A DNA stretch of 64,000 bases from Casp-actino8 sp001510335 (GCA_027729635.1 JAQCEM010000004.1:1-64000); one strand, 5' to 3'. Positions 8,937 through 17,953 are shown, counted from the stretch's first letter. Made by a program: numbers and translations. The notes: a model not told the origin generated them from the letters alone.

Positions 8937-9353
8937 ATGTCAAACGAAGCACTAGATCGCGCCTTAATCACCGACTTGTTGTCGCGTTACACATGGGCTC
9001 TTGTCGACCGCGATTGGGACGCTTGGCAAAAGGTCTTTACACCTGACGCTCATGTTGATTATTCAACTGCTGGCGGTCCAGTCGGATCCCCCGCCATAGC
9101 GGCTGAAACCTTCAGCGGCATGATGGCGATGTTTGATGTTTCACTCTCAGCCGGCGGCAATGTGGCGATCACCTTTGACAACGATGACACCGCCAAAGTT
9201 CGTTCGATTTACACCATGACGATGCGTATTCCTGGCGATCAGCCGACCTACATGCAGGCCAGTGGTTGGTACAACGACACCATTGTGCGCACCGTAAATG
9301 GTTGGCTCATCAGCAACCGTTTTGAACAACTCGCCTACGTCAAGCCGGCCTGA
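8937..9353 (+). CDS. SnoaL-like (NTF2-fold) protein
   Basis: A 138-residue protein of the SnoaL_4 type. It opens with a helix (ALDRALITDLLSRYTWALVD), then the typical DWDAWQKVFTPDAHVDYS turn, then a beta-rich half ending in a NGWLISNRFEQ strand. These cone-shaped NTF2 folds often act as small isomerases, dehydratases or hydroxylase partners in steroid, polyketide or xenobiotic degradation. It is followed 2 bases later by a phosphotransferase-family gene in the same operon. A second SnoaL-like gene (13913-14368) lies 4.5 kb away on the other strand. Specific reaction unknown. Confidence 0.8.
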   Translation: MSNEALDRALITDLLSRYTWALVDRDWDAWQKVFTPDAHVDYSTAGGPVGSPAIAAETFSGMMAMFDVSLSAGGNVAITFDNDDTAKVRSIYTMTMRIPGDQPTYMQASGWYNDTIVRTVNGWLISNRFEQLAYVKPA

Positions 9354-9355
9354 TC

Positions 9356-10423
9356 ATGCCGTTACCATCAAAGCGCAACCCTGAAGAACTCGCTCGCACG
9401 CTTGAGGCATGGTTCAGCAAACAGTTTGGCCACCCGTGCTCAATTACCGATGTCGGAATTCCAGAGGGCACTGGCATGAGCAGCGAGACATTGCTTTTCA
9501 CGTTGCATCACAATGGTCTCATTGAACCAGTCGTTACTCGACTTAACCCAGACATGAACGACTGGCCCGTCTTCCCGATCTACGACATGGTCGCCCAGGC
9601 TGGCGCCATGCGCATAGTCGGCAACAACAGCGACTTGCCAGTACCCAATGTTCGCTTCCTCGAAACTGATACATCAATTTTGGGTTCGCCGTTCTTGGTG
9701 ATGGATCGGGTCAACGGTCGCGCTTTGCCCGATATGCCTCCGTATGTATTCGGCGGCAGCTACATGGACGCGATGTCAGTCGACGAGCGACGCGAACTTG
9801 GCCGTGAGGTGGCACGGGTTCAGGCTCGAATTCATGCCATTGATTTATCGGCGGTTACAGACGACATCTCGTTCTTGCCTTCGCGCGATGGTGATGCAAT
9901 TGATCGACTACTGGCGGAACAACGCGCGTATTACGACTGGGCTCGTGGGGATTTACGTTTGCCAGTGATTGAACAAGCACTCGCTTGGCTCGCCGCACAC
10001 AAGCCCGCCAATCCCGGACCTACTGTTATTAATTGGGGCGACGCTCGACCGGGAAATGTTTTGTTTGATGGCCTCTCTCCCACCGCAGTTCTTGACTGGG
10101 AAATGGTCAATGTTGGCCCGGCCGGCATTGACGTGGGCTGGCTCATTTTCATGCATCAGTTCTTCCAGTCGCTCGCTGACATTTTTGAGATGCCTGGCTT
10201 CCCCGAGTTCTGCCAGACCGACGACATCATTGAGGCGTATGAAGGTGCTGGTGGACAGCACATTGAAGATCTCAATTGGTACATCATCTACGCAAGTTTG
10301 CGTTTTGCGGCAGTGGCAATTCGTACATCACTTCGCGGCGTTGCATACGGCGAACGTGAAATGCCCGATGATCCCGAAGACCTCATCATGCACAAAGCGA
10401 TGCTGTATTCGCAGATTGCCTAG
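9356..10423 (+). CDS. APH-family phosphotransferase
   Basis: A 355-residue aminoglycoside-phosphotransferase/choline-kinase-fold protein. The catalytic loop is NWGDARPGNVLF near residue 223, with Trp in place of the usual His before Gly-Asp. The metal-binding segment is AVLDWEMVNVGP about 15 residues on. In actinobacteria this subfamily is commonly encoded beside acyl-CoA dehydrogenase or acyl-CoA synthetase genes and is often mislabelled as aminoglycoside kinase. A role in modifying a catabolic intermediate is more plausible than resistance. It is co-transcribed with the SnoaL-like gene. Its stop overlaps the convergent epimerase gene by 4 bases. Confidence 0.8.
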   Translation: MPLPSKRNPEELARTLEAWFSKQFGHPCSITDVGIPEGTGMSSETLLFTLHHNGLIEPVVTRLNPDMNDWPVFPIYDMVAQAGAMRIVGNNSDLPVPNVRFLETDTSILGSPFLVMDRVNGRALPDMPPYVFGGSYMDAMSVDERRELGREVARVQARIHAIDLSAVTDDISFLPSRDGDAIDRLLAEQRAYYDWARGDLRLPVIEQALAWLAAHKPANPGPTVINWGDARPGNVLFDGLSPTAVLDWEMVNVGPAGIDVGWLIFMHQFFQSLADIFEMPGFPEFCQTDDIIEAYEGAGGQHIEDLNWYIIYASLRFAAVAIRTSLRGVAYGEREMPDDPEDLIMHKAMLYSQIA

Positions 10424-11358
10424 TTCTTCAATAGTTCTGGGCGCATCGTCGCGACTTGACGGCGAATTCCTTCGCGCCAATCAACTGACGAATGGAAACC
10501 AACATCGTGCAGTTTCTGCAGGTCGGGAACAATAGAAGCAATCGTTGCGGTCGTCGGATTAAAAGTGGGAATGATGCCAGTCAATCGACCCATCTCTTCG
10601 CACCAATCTTCGATTGATACCAACTGATCGCCACCCCAGTTGACAATTTCCGCCCCAGTGTTTGCGTACGAAAGCAAGTACGGAATGCTGCGGTTGATGT
10701 CATCGGCATGAATTGGCGTGTACGTCGTTGGTTGATCTACGTGGACGGGCACAGGAATATTGCGTTCCATCATCATGAGATGAAACGACATCCAGCCATA
10801 AGCATCGCCATATGGAACATTCAGTCGAGCGATAACTGTCGGCACACCTAATCGCTTTGCTGTGTGCTTCACCAAAACTTCACCAGCGATCTTTGAAATG
10901 CTGTACGTCGGCATTCCGGGCATGGGGCGATGACTGTCGCCCAAGAGATCGGTCTCTTTGCGGGCTTCGCCATGCTTGGGTTCGTACACCGCAGTTGACG
11001 AGCAATGAAAGAACGACAAACTGTCACTTTGATTCGCGGCCACTTCAAGCAAGTCCGCACTTCCATGAGCGTTTGACGCAAATGCTTCGTCAAAGTTGCT
11101 GCTCTTTGCCACCGCAAAATGCAAGACCAGATCAAGATCACTTGGCACTTCGTCGAGCATGCCCTTTTCTAAATCAATACTGACCGTCTGCACTCCTTTT
11201 TCGTGCCACGGTTGACGTTGGGCAGGGTCTTTGAAACGAGCCGCGCCATACACCGTGTTGCCCTGATTCGCGAGTGACTCAGCAAGCGGACCAGCAACCC
11301 AGCCTGTAACCCCGGTGACCAAAATCCTTTTGCCAGTGATTGGTTGCACGTCAATCAC
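10420..11358 (-). CDS. NAD-dependent epimerase/dehydratase (extended SDR)
   Basis: A 312-residue extended SDR from the GTG at 11358. The N-terminal Rossmann motif is LVTGVTGWVAGPLAE, and the catalytic Tyr-x3-Lys lies in TYSISKIAGE, with a Ser-Ser-Thr block (CSSTAVYEP) before it. This is the layout of sugar-nucleotide epimerases and of 3-beta-hydroxysteroid dehydrogenase-like enzymes. I prefer the GTG because it overlaps the upstream stop as GTGA, giving translational coupling. The longer frame to 11418 would add 20 Arg/His-rich residues before the fold. It is the last gene of a six-gene minus-strand operon starting at 14368. Confidence 0.83.
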   Translation of the reverse strand: MIDVQPITGKRILVTGVTGWVAGPLAESLANQGNTVYGAARFKDPAQRQPWHEKGVQTVSIDLEKGMLDEVPSDLDLVLHFAVAKSSNFDEAFASNAHGSADLLEVAANQSDSLSFFHCSSTAVYEPKHGEARKETDLLGDSHRPMPGMPTYSISKIAGEVLVKHTAKRLGVPTVIARLNVPYGDAYGWMSFHLMMMERNIPVPVHVDQPTTYTPIHADDINRSIPYLLSYANTGAEIVNWGGDQLVSIEDWCEEMGRLTGIIPTFNPTTATIASIVPDLQKLHDVGFHSSVDWREGIRRQVATMRPELLKN

Positions 11359-12149
11359 CACAATTCGTCGGTGTAAGTGTCGGTGCCGAACACGGTGTTC
11401 TTGAATGGACTCGTCCACAGATGCTTAGCAAGTCCACTTGATTCAAGATCGGCACCAAATTTTGCGTACCCCTCGTTCCAATCAGCGGCCGGGTCGTGAT
11501 CAACGAAGTGGATTTGCAAGAAACGTTGATCAGCCTTTGGCACGCGCGGAACATCCGGCGGTGCATCATCAAGCAATGGCAACAACGTTGAGTAGTTGAA
11601 GACATCAGGTCCCCACGATGACGCAAATGCTCGAGGTGCCCAATTGTTCTGCATCCACTCACTCATTTGCGCGTGAGTTACGCCTTCGTTCAACTCACCA
11701 ACGTTGACAATAATTCCGGGATATCCACGATCAAGTGCGAGTTCAATGTTGGTCGTGGTTTCGGTGCGGGTCATTGACCACTGGTTGTCGTACAACTGCG
11801 TATGAATGTGAGTGCGCTCGGCGAACATGCGACCAGTGGCGTGCAGATTCTTCACGGTGTCAACACTCCAACGATTCCAATCGTCATGATGACCTTTGAG
11901 TACCCAGTAAATGGCGAGGTACGAACCCGACATGGGGTCTGGGGTCATGGGTGAATCAACGGGATAGCGCAATGCCTTGAGGTCGCGAGTTGAAACGAAA
12001 CGATCGCCCGCAAATGAGTAAGCACCTACGAGCACGCCACCGTAGAAGTGATCTCGCTCATACCAACGGTTGTATTCAACTTCGTGGCCCTTATTGGGCT
12101 CGACCATTGTGAACAATAATGTGCCCAGTTCAATTGGGTACTTCTTCAT
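11355..12149 (-). CDS. Conserved protein with possible dimeric alpha/beta-barrel repeats
   Basis: A 264-residue protein I do not recognise as a named family. The N-terminal half has a strand followed by NRWYERDHFYGGV, the pattern seen in EthD/ABM-like ferredoxin folds. The C-terminal half repeats a similar strand-helix arrangement (FLQIHFVDHDPAADWNEGYA), so two tandem domains are possible. There is no signal peptide or membrane segment. A strong ribosome site (GGGGAG) precedes the ATG. It lies between an EthD-like gene and an extended SDR in one operon, which suggests a part in the same degradation pathway. Function unknown. Confidence 0.65.
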   Translation of the reverse strand: MKKYPIELGTLLFTMVEPNKGHEVEYNRWYERDHFYGGVLVGAYSFAGDRFVSTRDLKALRYPVDSPMTPDPMSGSYLAIYWVLKGHHDDWNRWSVDTVKNLHATGRMFAERTHIHTQLYDNQWSMTRTETTTNIELALDRGYPGIIVNVGELNEGVTHAQMSEWMQNNWAPRAFASSWGPDVFNYSTLLPLLDDAPPDVPRVPKADQRFLQIHFVDHDPAADWNEGYAKFGADLESSGLAKHLWTSPFKNTVFGTDTYTDELW

Positions 12150-12213
12150 AACTCCCCTTCAATGCACGACTGGTACGTTGCTCTACCAAACTGTAGATGT
12201 TTCTGACTCAGGG

Positions 12214-12558
12214 TCAATTATTGATGACGAGATTTGGTTCTTCGGTAAGAATCCACTGAATGTTTGACGAGTCCATGAACTTCTCAATGTCTTCCATGAC
12301 TAACGGAAAATCAGGCTCTCCCATGTGGGCATTGAACTGTTCGGCTGAATCAAAAATCTGAATCGTGACTCCATCAAAAGCTGGTTCGTGACGGCTGCCC
12401 TCGGCTGGCCATACCGCCGGGTGCTGTTCGTAACGGCGAACATACTTAGCGGCCGAACAATTCTTGATTAATGGCCCGTGAGTGTTGAACCAGTAATCAA
12501 GAAACTCTTGATGGGTTGTTCCGGGCTTACGCTTGAGAAGTGTGACGAGTCGAATCAT
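12214..12558 (-). CDS. EthD-domain protein
   Basis: A 114-residue small protein of the EthD family (ferredoxin-like dimeric alpha/beta barrel). It shows the hallmark opening IRLVTLLKRKPGTTHQEFLD, then a WFNTHGPL turn and a C-terminal FMEDIEKF-like helix. EthD was first seen beside P450 genes for ether degradation. Family members are thought to act as accessory proteins or small isomerases and cyclases. The spacing from the SDR upstream is 30 bases and a GAAAGG ribosome site is visible. Linkage to SDR and SnoaL genes fits a catabolic role. Confidence 0.8.
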   Translation of the reverse strand: MIRLVTLLKRKPGTTHQEFLDYWFNTHGPLIKNCSAAKYVRRYEQHPAVWPAEGSRHEPAFDGVTIQIFDSAEQFNAHMGEPDFPLVMEDIEKFMDSSNIQWILTEEPNLVINN

Positions 12559-12588
12559 GGTCGTGCCTTTCGTGATATTAAATTTCTA

Positions 12589-13380
12589 TTACAAACCCAA
12601 GAATGATCCACCATCGCAGATGATGGTTTGGCCGGTCACAAATGACGAATCATCACTTGCCAAGAAAAGGGCCACCGAACCGATGTCGTCCGTAATGTCT
12701 CCAACTCGACCAAGCGGAGTGCGGGCTTCGATCGCCTGCTGCAACGCGGGGTTACGGTCAAAAGCCGTCAGTAAAGCGGGGCTACCAGCAACAGGACCAA
12801 TGCAATTCACCGTGATACCAAATTCACCCCATTCACGCGCGAGGCTTTTCGCAATCGCCCGCTGGGCTGCTTTAGCCGGAGAGTAGAGCGGGATATTTGC
12901 ACTGCCCTCAACTCCCGACGGTGAGGTAATCAGAATCAGGCGGCCACCGCCTTCGCCCTTCGGGCGAGCCGACGAAGCAACTAGATGCGGTGTCGCAGCG
13001 CGAGCGCAGAAAAGGCTTGCCCAGACTCCGGTGCGAGACATCGAGGTCCAATGCTTTTCGATTTGCGCCTTTTCTAACTTGTGCGGAATTCCACCCATAA
13101 ACGCGTTGTGCACCATGATGTCGAGTCGACCGAATTGCTGAACAGAGCTGGCCACACAGGCGTCAACCGATTCAGAAACCGAAACATCAGTGACGATACA
13201 AACCGCCTGTCCGCCCGCCGAACGAATTGACTCAACCACTGGCTCGCCAGTCTCGGCACGGCGGGCAGCGATGACAACAGTTGCCCCTTCTTGCGCAAGG
13301 CGACGAGCGATACCCTCACCCACTCCTTGTCCTGCGCCAGTCACGATGGCTACTCGATTTTCTAATCGTCGACTATTCAC
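12589..13380 (-). CDS. Classical SDR oxidoreductase
   Basis: A 263-residue classical short-chain dehydrogenase. The cofactor motif is VTGAGQGVGEG near residue 15-25, followed by a HNAF variant of the NAG motif. The catalytic Ser lies in LITSPSG and the Tyr/Lys pair in YSPAKAA. The C-terminus ends in the usual FVTGQTIICDGG. I prefer the GTG at 13380 because it overlaps the stop of the preceding gene (GTGA) and lies 8 bases after GGAGGG. The GTG at 13386 is also possible. It likely oxidises or reduces a hydroxy/keto group on a pathway intermediate and directly follows a catalytically degenerate SDR. Confidence 0.87.
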   Translation of the reverse strand: MNSRRLENRVAIVTGAGQGVGEGIARRLAQEGATVVIAARRAETGEPVVESIRSAGGQAVCIVTDVSVSESVDACVASSVQQFGRLDIMVHNAFMGGIPHKLEKAQIEKHWTSMSRTGVWASLFCARAATPHLVASSARPKGEGGGRLILITSPSGVEGSANIPLYSPAKAAQRAIAKSLAREWGEFGITVNCIGPVAGSPALLTAFDRNPALQQAIEARTPLGRVGDITDDIGSVALFLASDDSSFVTGQTIICDGGSFLGL

Positions 13381-13916
13381 ATCCACAGCCCTCCATCACA
13401 CACGATGGTTTGGCCGGTGATATCACCAGAGGTTGCGCTACATAACCAGTTCACGATGCCAACTGGACTCACGTCGCCGCCTAATGACCGCGGGGCAATC
13501 GCTACTGGGCCAGAAATACTCGGATCAATTGCAAACCAATGAGGTTCAACCGCAACTGCATTCACGGTGATTCCACTTACGCCCCATTGCCGGGCTGCTG
13601 ATTTCACCAAAATCCGTGCCGACTCAGCCAGTGCGGCTTGTGGGGCGTAACACGCTCCCCCAGACATTCCTGTTGTAGGCACAACGACAACGATCCGCTC
13701 GCAGTTCATTGAATGAGCCTCTTGCAAGGCACCAATGACTCGTTGCATCGGCTGTTCGAATATCTCATCTATCTGCGCATCGGTCAATTGGGCGACGCTT
13801 GAAATTGATCGATCACCATCCACCTCAACCACAATGACCGCACTGCGCGTATCAGAATGCACGCCATCACGCAACAAATCCGCCAATTTGCCTTGACCCA
13901 AGACACTGACACTCAT
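13377..13916 (-). CDS. Degenerate SDR-like protein without cofactor and Tyr-Lys motifs
   Basis: A 179-residue protein that keeps only the second half of an SDR fold. RIVVVVPTTGMSG corresponds to the catalytic-Ser strand. CYAPQAALAESARILVKSA corresponds to the Tyr-helix, and GDITGQTIVCDGG is the typical C-terminus. The N-terminal Gly-rich cofactor loop is absent. Tyr100 is present, but the Lys four residues on is Ala104, and the usual Ser is gone. It should not be a normal oxidoreductase. It overlaps by 4 bases with genes on both sides (ATGA before it, GTGA after it), so it is maintained as part of the operon. It may pair with the intact SDR next to it. Confidence 0.75.
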   Translation of the reverse strand: MSVSVLGQGKLADLLRDGVHSDTRSAVIVVEVDGDRSISSVAQLTDAQIDEIFEQPMQRVIGALQEAHSMNCERIVVVVPTTGMSGGACYAPQAALAESARILVKSAARQWGVSGITVNAVAVEPHWFAIDPSISGPVAIAPRSLGGDVSPVGIVNWLCSATSGDITGQTIVCDGGLWM

Positions 13917-14368
13917 GCGATTCCTGTTCCGGTGTTCAGGTGCGCAGACACGTCACCATAAGCATCAACCAACATGATGCGCTGAGTGAATTTCCACTCG
14001 CCCGTTTCGGTCTTGATGAATTGATCGTGATAACGCCCCGATGCCACAACCTGTAACGGTAATAGATCGGGTGCATTTTGCAGAACTGTAAATTGCGAAC
14101 GAGTATGAGCACTGGTTGCCGATTGCGCCTCCACAATTGTGTTTGTCACCACATGCTTGGTGCGCGGGATTCCTTCATAAGTTTTGACGAAGTGTTTCAT
14201 GATGGGTCCAACTTGCTTCCCAGCAACCGATGGCTGATCCGGACCAGCTATAAAGACCTCCGCGCTACTGAACAACTCCGATACGCCCTCAAAGTCACCC
14301 GCATCAATTCGTTCAGCATAGGTAAACAACAAATTGAGGATTGCCCTTTCATCTCCGTAATTCAGCAT
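13913..14368 (-). CDS. SnoaL-like (NTF2-fold) protein
   Basis: A 151-residue SnoaL_4-type protein from the ATG at 14368. It has the opening helix AILNLLFTYAERIDAGDFEGV, an ELFSSAEVF turn and a C-terminal beta sheet with KTETGEWKFTQRIML. It is the first gene of the minus-strand operon 14368-10420 and overlaps the degenerate SDR by 4 bases. An upstream Met at 14386 would run into the divergent promoter region. Members act as isomerases, cyclases or small hydratases; here the partner enzymes are SDRs and EthD-like proteins. Reaction unknown. Confidence 0.78.
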   Translation of the reverse strand: MLNYGDERAILNLLFTYAERIDAGDFEGVSELFSSAEVFIAGPDQPSVAGKQVGPIMKHFVKTYEGIPRTKHVVTNTIVEAQSATSAHTRSQFTVLQNAPDLLPLQVVASGRYHDQFIKTETGEWKFTQRIMLVDAYGDVSAHLNTGTGIA

Positions 14369-14399
14369 GTTGACACCGTAGACCAACTACGGTGAAGGT

Positions 14400-15257
14400 G
14401 TGGCTGACAACATTGAAGACCCCACCCCTACTGGCAACGTTTGGCCGATGGCTGGCGAACAAACTGACGAACTCGTACGAGCGGCTTTCCCGCTTCGGCT
14501 CGGACTGGCCGAGGGCAAAGTTGCTCTCGTAACTGGCGCTGGACGCGGCATTGGCGAGGCAACCGCACGACTCTTTGCCGTTGAGGGCGCTGCTGTCGTA
14601 GTTTGCGATATTGACGGAGATGCCGCTCATGCGGTCGTTCGCTCGATTCAAGAACATGGCGGTGAAGCCTTCGCAGTGGCTGCCGACCTGACTAAAGAAG
14701 ATGATGTCGCTGCAGTCATTAACTCAGCAATTGACAATTACGGTCGCCTTGACTGTGCCGTCAACAACGCGGGCGTGAGTGGACGATTCGGCTCGTTTAT
14801 TGATCTGCCGTTGCATGAATGGCAGCACATGATCAATGCCAATCTCACCAGCGTCTTTTTGTGCCTCAAGTACGAACTCGGCGTGATGGCCGCTCAAGGT
14901 TTCGGAGCAATCGTCAATGTGTCATCAGGAGCTGGCGTTGTTGCTGCACCAGGATTGCCGCACTACACGGCAGCCAAGCATGGAGTGCTCGGTCTCACAA
15001 AGTGCGCGGCGCAAGAATTTGCGGCCAAAGGCGTACGCGTTAACGCGATTCTTCCCGGCACAACACGTACACCCATGATTGAAGGATTCATCAATGGTGA
15101 TCCGAAGATTGAAAAAATGGTGAGTCGTGGAATCGGTCGCGGGTACTTGGGCGAGCCATCCGAAATCGCTGAATCAGCAGTATGGCTATGCAGTGATCGC
15201 GCGAGTTTCGTGTGTGGTGAATCGCTGTTAGTCGACGGCGCCACCGTCTGTCGCTAA
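14400..15257 (+). CDS. Classical SDR oxidoreductase with N-terminal extension
   Basis: A 285-residue SDR from a GTG start. About 38 extra residues precede the Rossmann motif VTGAGRGIGEATARLF. The NNAG motif is intact, the catalytic Ser is in IVNVSSGAG and the Tyr/Lys pair in YTAAKHG. The C-terminus FVCGESLLVDGATVCR is standard. It diverges from the SnoaL-like gene with only about 30 bases between the starts, so the two promoters must overlap. I considered a mycofactocin-coupled SDR because of the locus at 49 kb, but the internal insert of that family is not visible. It probably acts on a 3-hydroxyacyl or cyclic alcohol intermediate. Confidence 0.85.
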   Translation: MADNIEDPTPTGNVWPMAGEQTDELVRAAFPLRLGLAEGKVALVTGAGRGIGEATARLFAVEGAAVVVCDIDGDAAHAVVRSIQEHGGEAFAVAADLTKEDDVAAVINSAIDNYGRLDCAVNNAGVSGRFGSFIDLPLHEWQHMINANLTSVFLCLKYELGVMAAQGFGAIVNVSSGAGVVAAPGLPHYTAAKHGVLGLTKCAAQEFAAKGVRVNAILPGTTRTPMIEGFINGDPKIEKMVSRGIGRGYLGEPSEIAESAVWLCSDRASFVCGESLLVDGATVCR

Positions 15258-15264
15258 ATCTTCG

Positions 15265-16368
15265 CTACTTCCACGACAACAGAATTTCATCAACGCTGTG
15301 TTGACCAGAGTGACATGGCACACCCGCTTTTGCCTCTGTACGTGAAAAACGCGGTGCAGCCTGTGCTTGCACAACACCATTGATCGTCACGACGGTTCCA
15401 CGCGCTGCTGTGTGGGGATGCGTCGCTACTTCACTCGGTGAAAGCACCGGAGCAAAACACGCATCTGATTGTTCAAAAACTGCTTCCCACTCAGCACGGC
15501 TTTTTGTCATGAAGATCTCAGCCAAGCGTTGTTTGGCTGCCGCCCACACTTGGCGATTGTTCTGCTCGGCTGATTGCAACAAGGCATCATCAGTTGCTCC
15601 AAGACGCTGCACGAGTTCAGCATAAAACTGCGGTTCAATGGCCCCGACTGAAACCCACTTGTGATCGGCCGTCTCATAGACATTGTAAAAATGAGCCCCA
15701 CCATCAAGATGATTAGTACCGCGTTCACCCCAAAAACCGCTAGTGAATGCTGAGAAAAATGGGCCAAGAATCATTGCCGCACCATCAACCATTGCGGTGT
15801 CAATGACTTGCCCGCGCCCGCTACTGAAACGTTCAACCACTGCACAGGCAACACCCATTGCCAACACCAAACCCCCGCCCGCGAAATCACCAAGCAAGTT
15901 GATGGGTGGAGTTGGCGGCTGACCTTCATAACCGATGAGATGCAGCGCGCCCGATAACGAGATGTAGTCAATGTCATGCCCAGCGGTGTGGGCCAATGGG
16001 CCATCTTGTCCCCAGCCAGTCATCCGTCCGTAAATCATGCGGGGGTTGCGTTCACACACGTCGTCAGGTCCGATACCCAAACGTTCGCATACACCAGGAC
16101 GAAATGGATCAATGAACGCATCGGCTCGATCAGTGAGATCAAGCAGAGTGGCAATATCTGTTGGGCTCTTCAAGTCGAGAGCAATACTGCGCTTTCCACG
16201 CATCATTGGATTTGTTGCAAGACGATCACGATTGACCCGCGCCGCAACCTCGGGCCGCTCAACCGCAATCACATCGGCACCTAGATCGGCCAACACCATC
16301 GCCCCATACGGGCCAGGTCCTTGGCCGACGAGTTCAATGACACGAATACCTTGCAGCGGACCAGCCAT
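15265..16368 (-). CDS. Family III CoA transferase (CaiB/BaiF type)
   Basis: A 367-residue family III CoA transferase or alpha-methylacyl-CoA racemase. It opens with LQGIRVIELVGQGPGPYGAMVLADLGADVIAVE, an N-terminal motif shared by the family. A KRSIALDLKS segment and the GHDIDYISLSGAL block follow; the Asp in GHDIDY is in the position of the family's catalytic Asp. Such enzymes either move CoA between acids or epimerise 2-methylacyl-CoA esters. The motif set and length fit the racemase branch slightly better, which would suit a methyl-branched (sterol- or terpenoid-like) side chain. It lies 5 bases downstream of the acyl-CoA synthetase stop, so the two are one operon. Confidence 0.87.
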   Translation of the reverse strand: MAGPLQGIRVIELVGQGPGPYGAMVLADLGADVIAVERPEVAARVNRDRLATNPMMRGKRSIALDLKSPTDIATLLDLTDRADAFIDPFRPGVCERLGIGPDDVCERNPRMIYGRMTGWGQDGPLAHTAGHDIDYISLSGALHLIGYEGQPPTPPINLLGDFAGGGLVLAMGVACAVVERFSSGRGQVIDTAMVDGAAMILGPFFSAFTSGFWGERGTNHLDGGAHFYNVYETADHKWVSVGAIEPQFYAELVQRLGATDDALLQSAEQNNRQVWAAAKQRLAEIFMTKSRAEWEAVFEQSDACFAPVLSPSEVATHPHTAARGTVVTINGVVQAQAAPRFSRTEAKAGVPCHSGQHSVDEILLSWK

Positions 16369-16373
16369 TTCAA

Positions 16374-17948
16374 TCAGCCTTCAATTCCAGCGTCAATCAT
16401 TGCCTGTTGTTTCGCCCAGCGATAATCGCTCTTGCCTGCTGGCGAACGCACCATCTGGTCAACCAAAGTAAGTTGGCGCGGAACCTTGTAACCAGCGACG
16501 TGAGCGCGGCAATGTTCTTGCACGCTTTCTAACGTTGGAGTTGTTCCGGGACGTGCTTGCACAACGGCCGCAACGCGCTCACCCCAACGGTCGTCTGGGA
16601 TTCCGACAACAACTGCGTCAAACACTTCGGGGTGGGCCTTCAAAGCATTCTCAACTTCTTCAGGGAAGATCTTTTCGCCACCACTATTGATGCACACCGA
16701 ACCGCGACCAATCAATGTGATCGTTCCATCTTCTTCAAGACGAGCGAAATCGCCAGGGATCGCGTAACGCCTTCCATCAGGAGCGGTTACAAATGTCGCG
16801 GCCGTCTTTTCTGGGTCTTTGTGATAACGCAACGGAATATTTCCAGCACGCGCCAGTCGACCCATCTCGCCCGGTTTTACTGGCAACAAATCATCACCAA
16901 GTACTACCGAGTCTCGACCCGCCTTAATTGTCGGGCCGCCCTTTGATTGCATACCTTTGCCAACCATCGTGATGCCGTTGGCGCCGCCTTCGCTTGAACC
17001 AACCGCATCGGTAATCACAACGTTCGGGAAAAGATCAATGAATTGTTCTTTGCATGATTGCGAAAAGAGAACAGCACTTGAACTGACCGCAAATAGTGAC
17101 GAGAGCTCGTGCTTGCCAGTGTTGGCAGCGACGTAGTCGAGCAACGGTCGCGCCATGGCATCACCAGTAATCATGATTAAGTTGGCGTTTTCGTTTTCGA
17201 CAGTGCTCCACACATCGGCGGGATCAAACTTTCCGCGTAAAACGACTTTATTGCCCACAAAACTCTGAGCCATCACGCTCCATTGGGATGCGCCATGCAT
17301 CAAAGGAGGCAATGGATACGATACCAACGGAAAACCAATGCGTCCTTTTTCAACAAAACCTTCCGGAGACGAAACTTTCTCACCGCTCATGATGTCGATT
17401 CCACCTCCGAGAGCCATGACCACGTCGCCATGACGCCACACGACGCCCTTGGGCATTCCGGTAGTGCCACCAGTGAACAACAGGTAGATGTCATCGTCTG
17501 AACGTGGCGCAAAATCACGAGCATCGCTATTGCTTGCCAATGTCTTCTCGTAATCATCGCCAATCACGAGCATTGGCAATTGCGGCGCAACCGAACGAGC
17601 TCGATCGACATACTCGGGTTCAACGATCAGATATGTCAGATCGGCGTTATCAAAAAGGTAGGCCAGCTCATCCTCGACATAGCGATAGTTGATATTCACC
17701 CATACTGCACGAATCTTGAAGATCGCCCACAGCGCCTCTACCCACTCGACACGATTGAGGGCGTAGATGCCCACATGATCACCGGGCTTAATTCCTTGTG
17801 CCAGCAAGTGGTGCGCCAACTGATTGGCCCGACGATCCATTTCGGCGAAAGTGCGACGGGTGCGTTCATCCACGATGTAATCGCGGTCTGGCCATTCATC
17901 TGCGGCTGCTTCAAAGAGGTCGGCGAGGTTATAAGTCGTTGCTGGCAT
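16374..17948 (-). CDS. AMP-forming acyl-CoA synthetase, FadD-like
   Basis: A 524-residue ANL enzyme with full motif set. The A3 loop is LLFTGGTTGMPKGV (near residue 170). A5 is in DAVGSSEGG, and the adenylate/hinge motif is IGRGSVCINSGGEKIFPEEVE near residue 415. The catalytic Lys is in SPAGKSDYRW at the end. It would ligate CoA to a medium, long-chain or cyclic carboxylate. Its neighbours (CaiB-type gene in the same operon, divergent crotonase) place it at the entry of a beta-oxidation-like route. A perfect 12-base palindrome lies just upstream of its ATG and is a candidate operator. Confidence 0.9.
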   Translation of the reverse strand: MPATTYNLADLFEAAADEWPDRDYIVDERTRRTFAEMDRRANQLAHHLLAQGIKPGDHVGIYALNRVEWVEALWAIFKIRAVWVNINYRYVEDELAYLFDNADLTYLIVEPEYVDRARSVAPQLPMLVIGDDYEKTLASNSDARDFAPRSDDDIYLLFTGGTTGMPKGVVWRHGDVVMALGGGIDIMSGEKVSSPEGFVEKGRIGFPLVSYPLPPLMHGASQWSVMAQSFVGNKVVLRGKFDPADVWSTVENENANLIMITGDAMARPLLDYVAANTGKHELSSLFAVSSSAVLFSQSCKEQFIDLFPNVVITDAVGSSEGGANGITMVGKGMQSKGGPTIKAGRDSVVLGDDLLPVKPGEMGRLARAGNIPLRYHKDPEKTAATFVTAPDGRRYAIPGDFARLEEDGTITLIGRGSVCINSGGEKIFPEEVENALKAHPEVFDAVVVGIPDDRWGERVAAVVQARPGTTPTLESVQEHCRAHVAGYKVPRQLTLVDQMVRSPAGKSDYRWAKQQAMIDAGIEG

Positions 17949-17953
17949 ATGTG

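Noticed and set aside
14400..15257. SDR as a mycofactocin-coupled dehydrogenase
   Set aside because: Mycofactocin-coupled SDRs carry an insert near the cofactor motif that is not visible here, and the gene is 35 kb from the mft locus.
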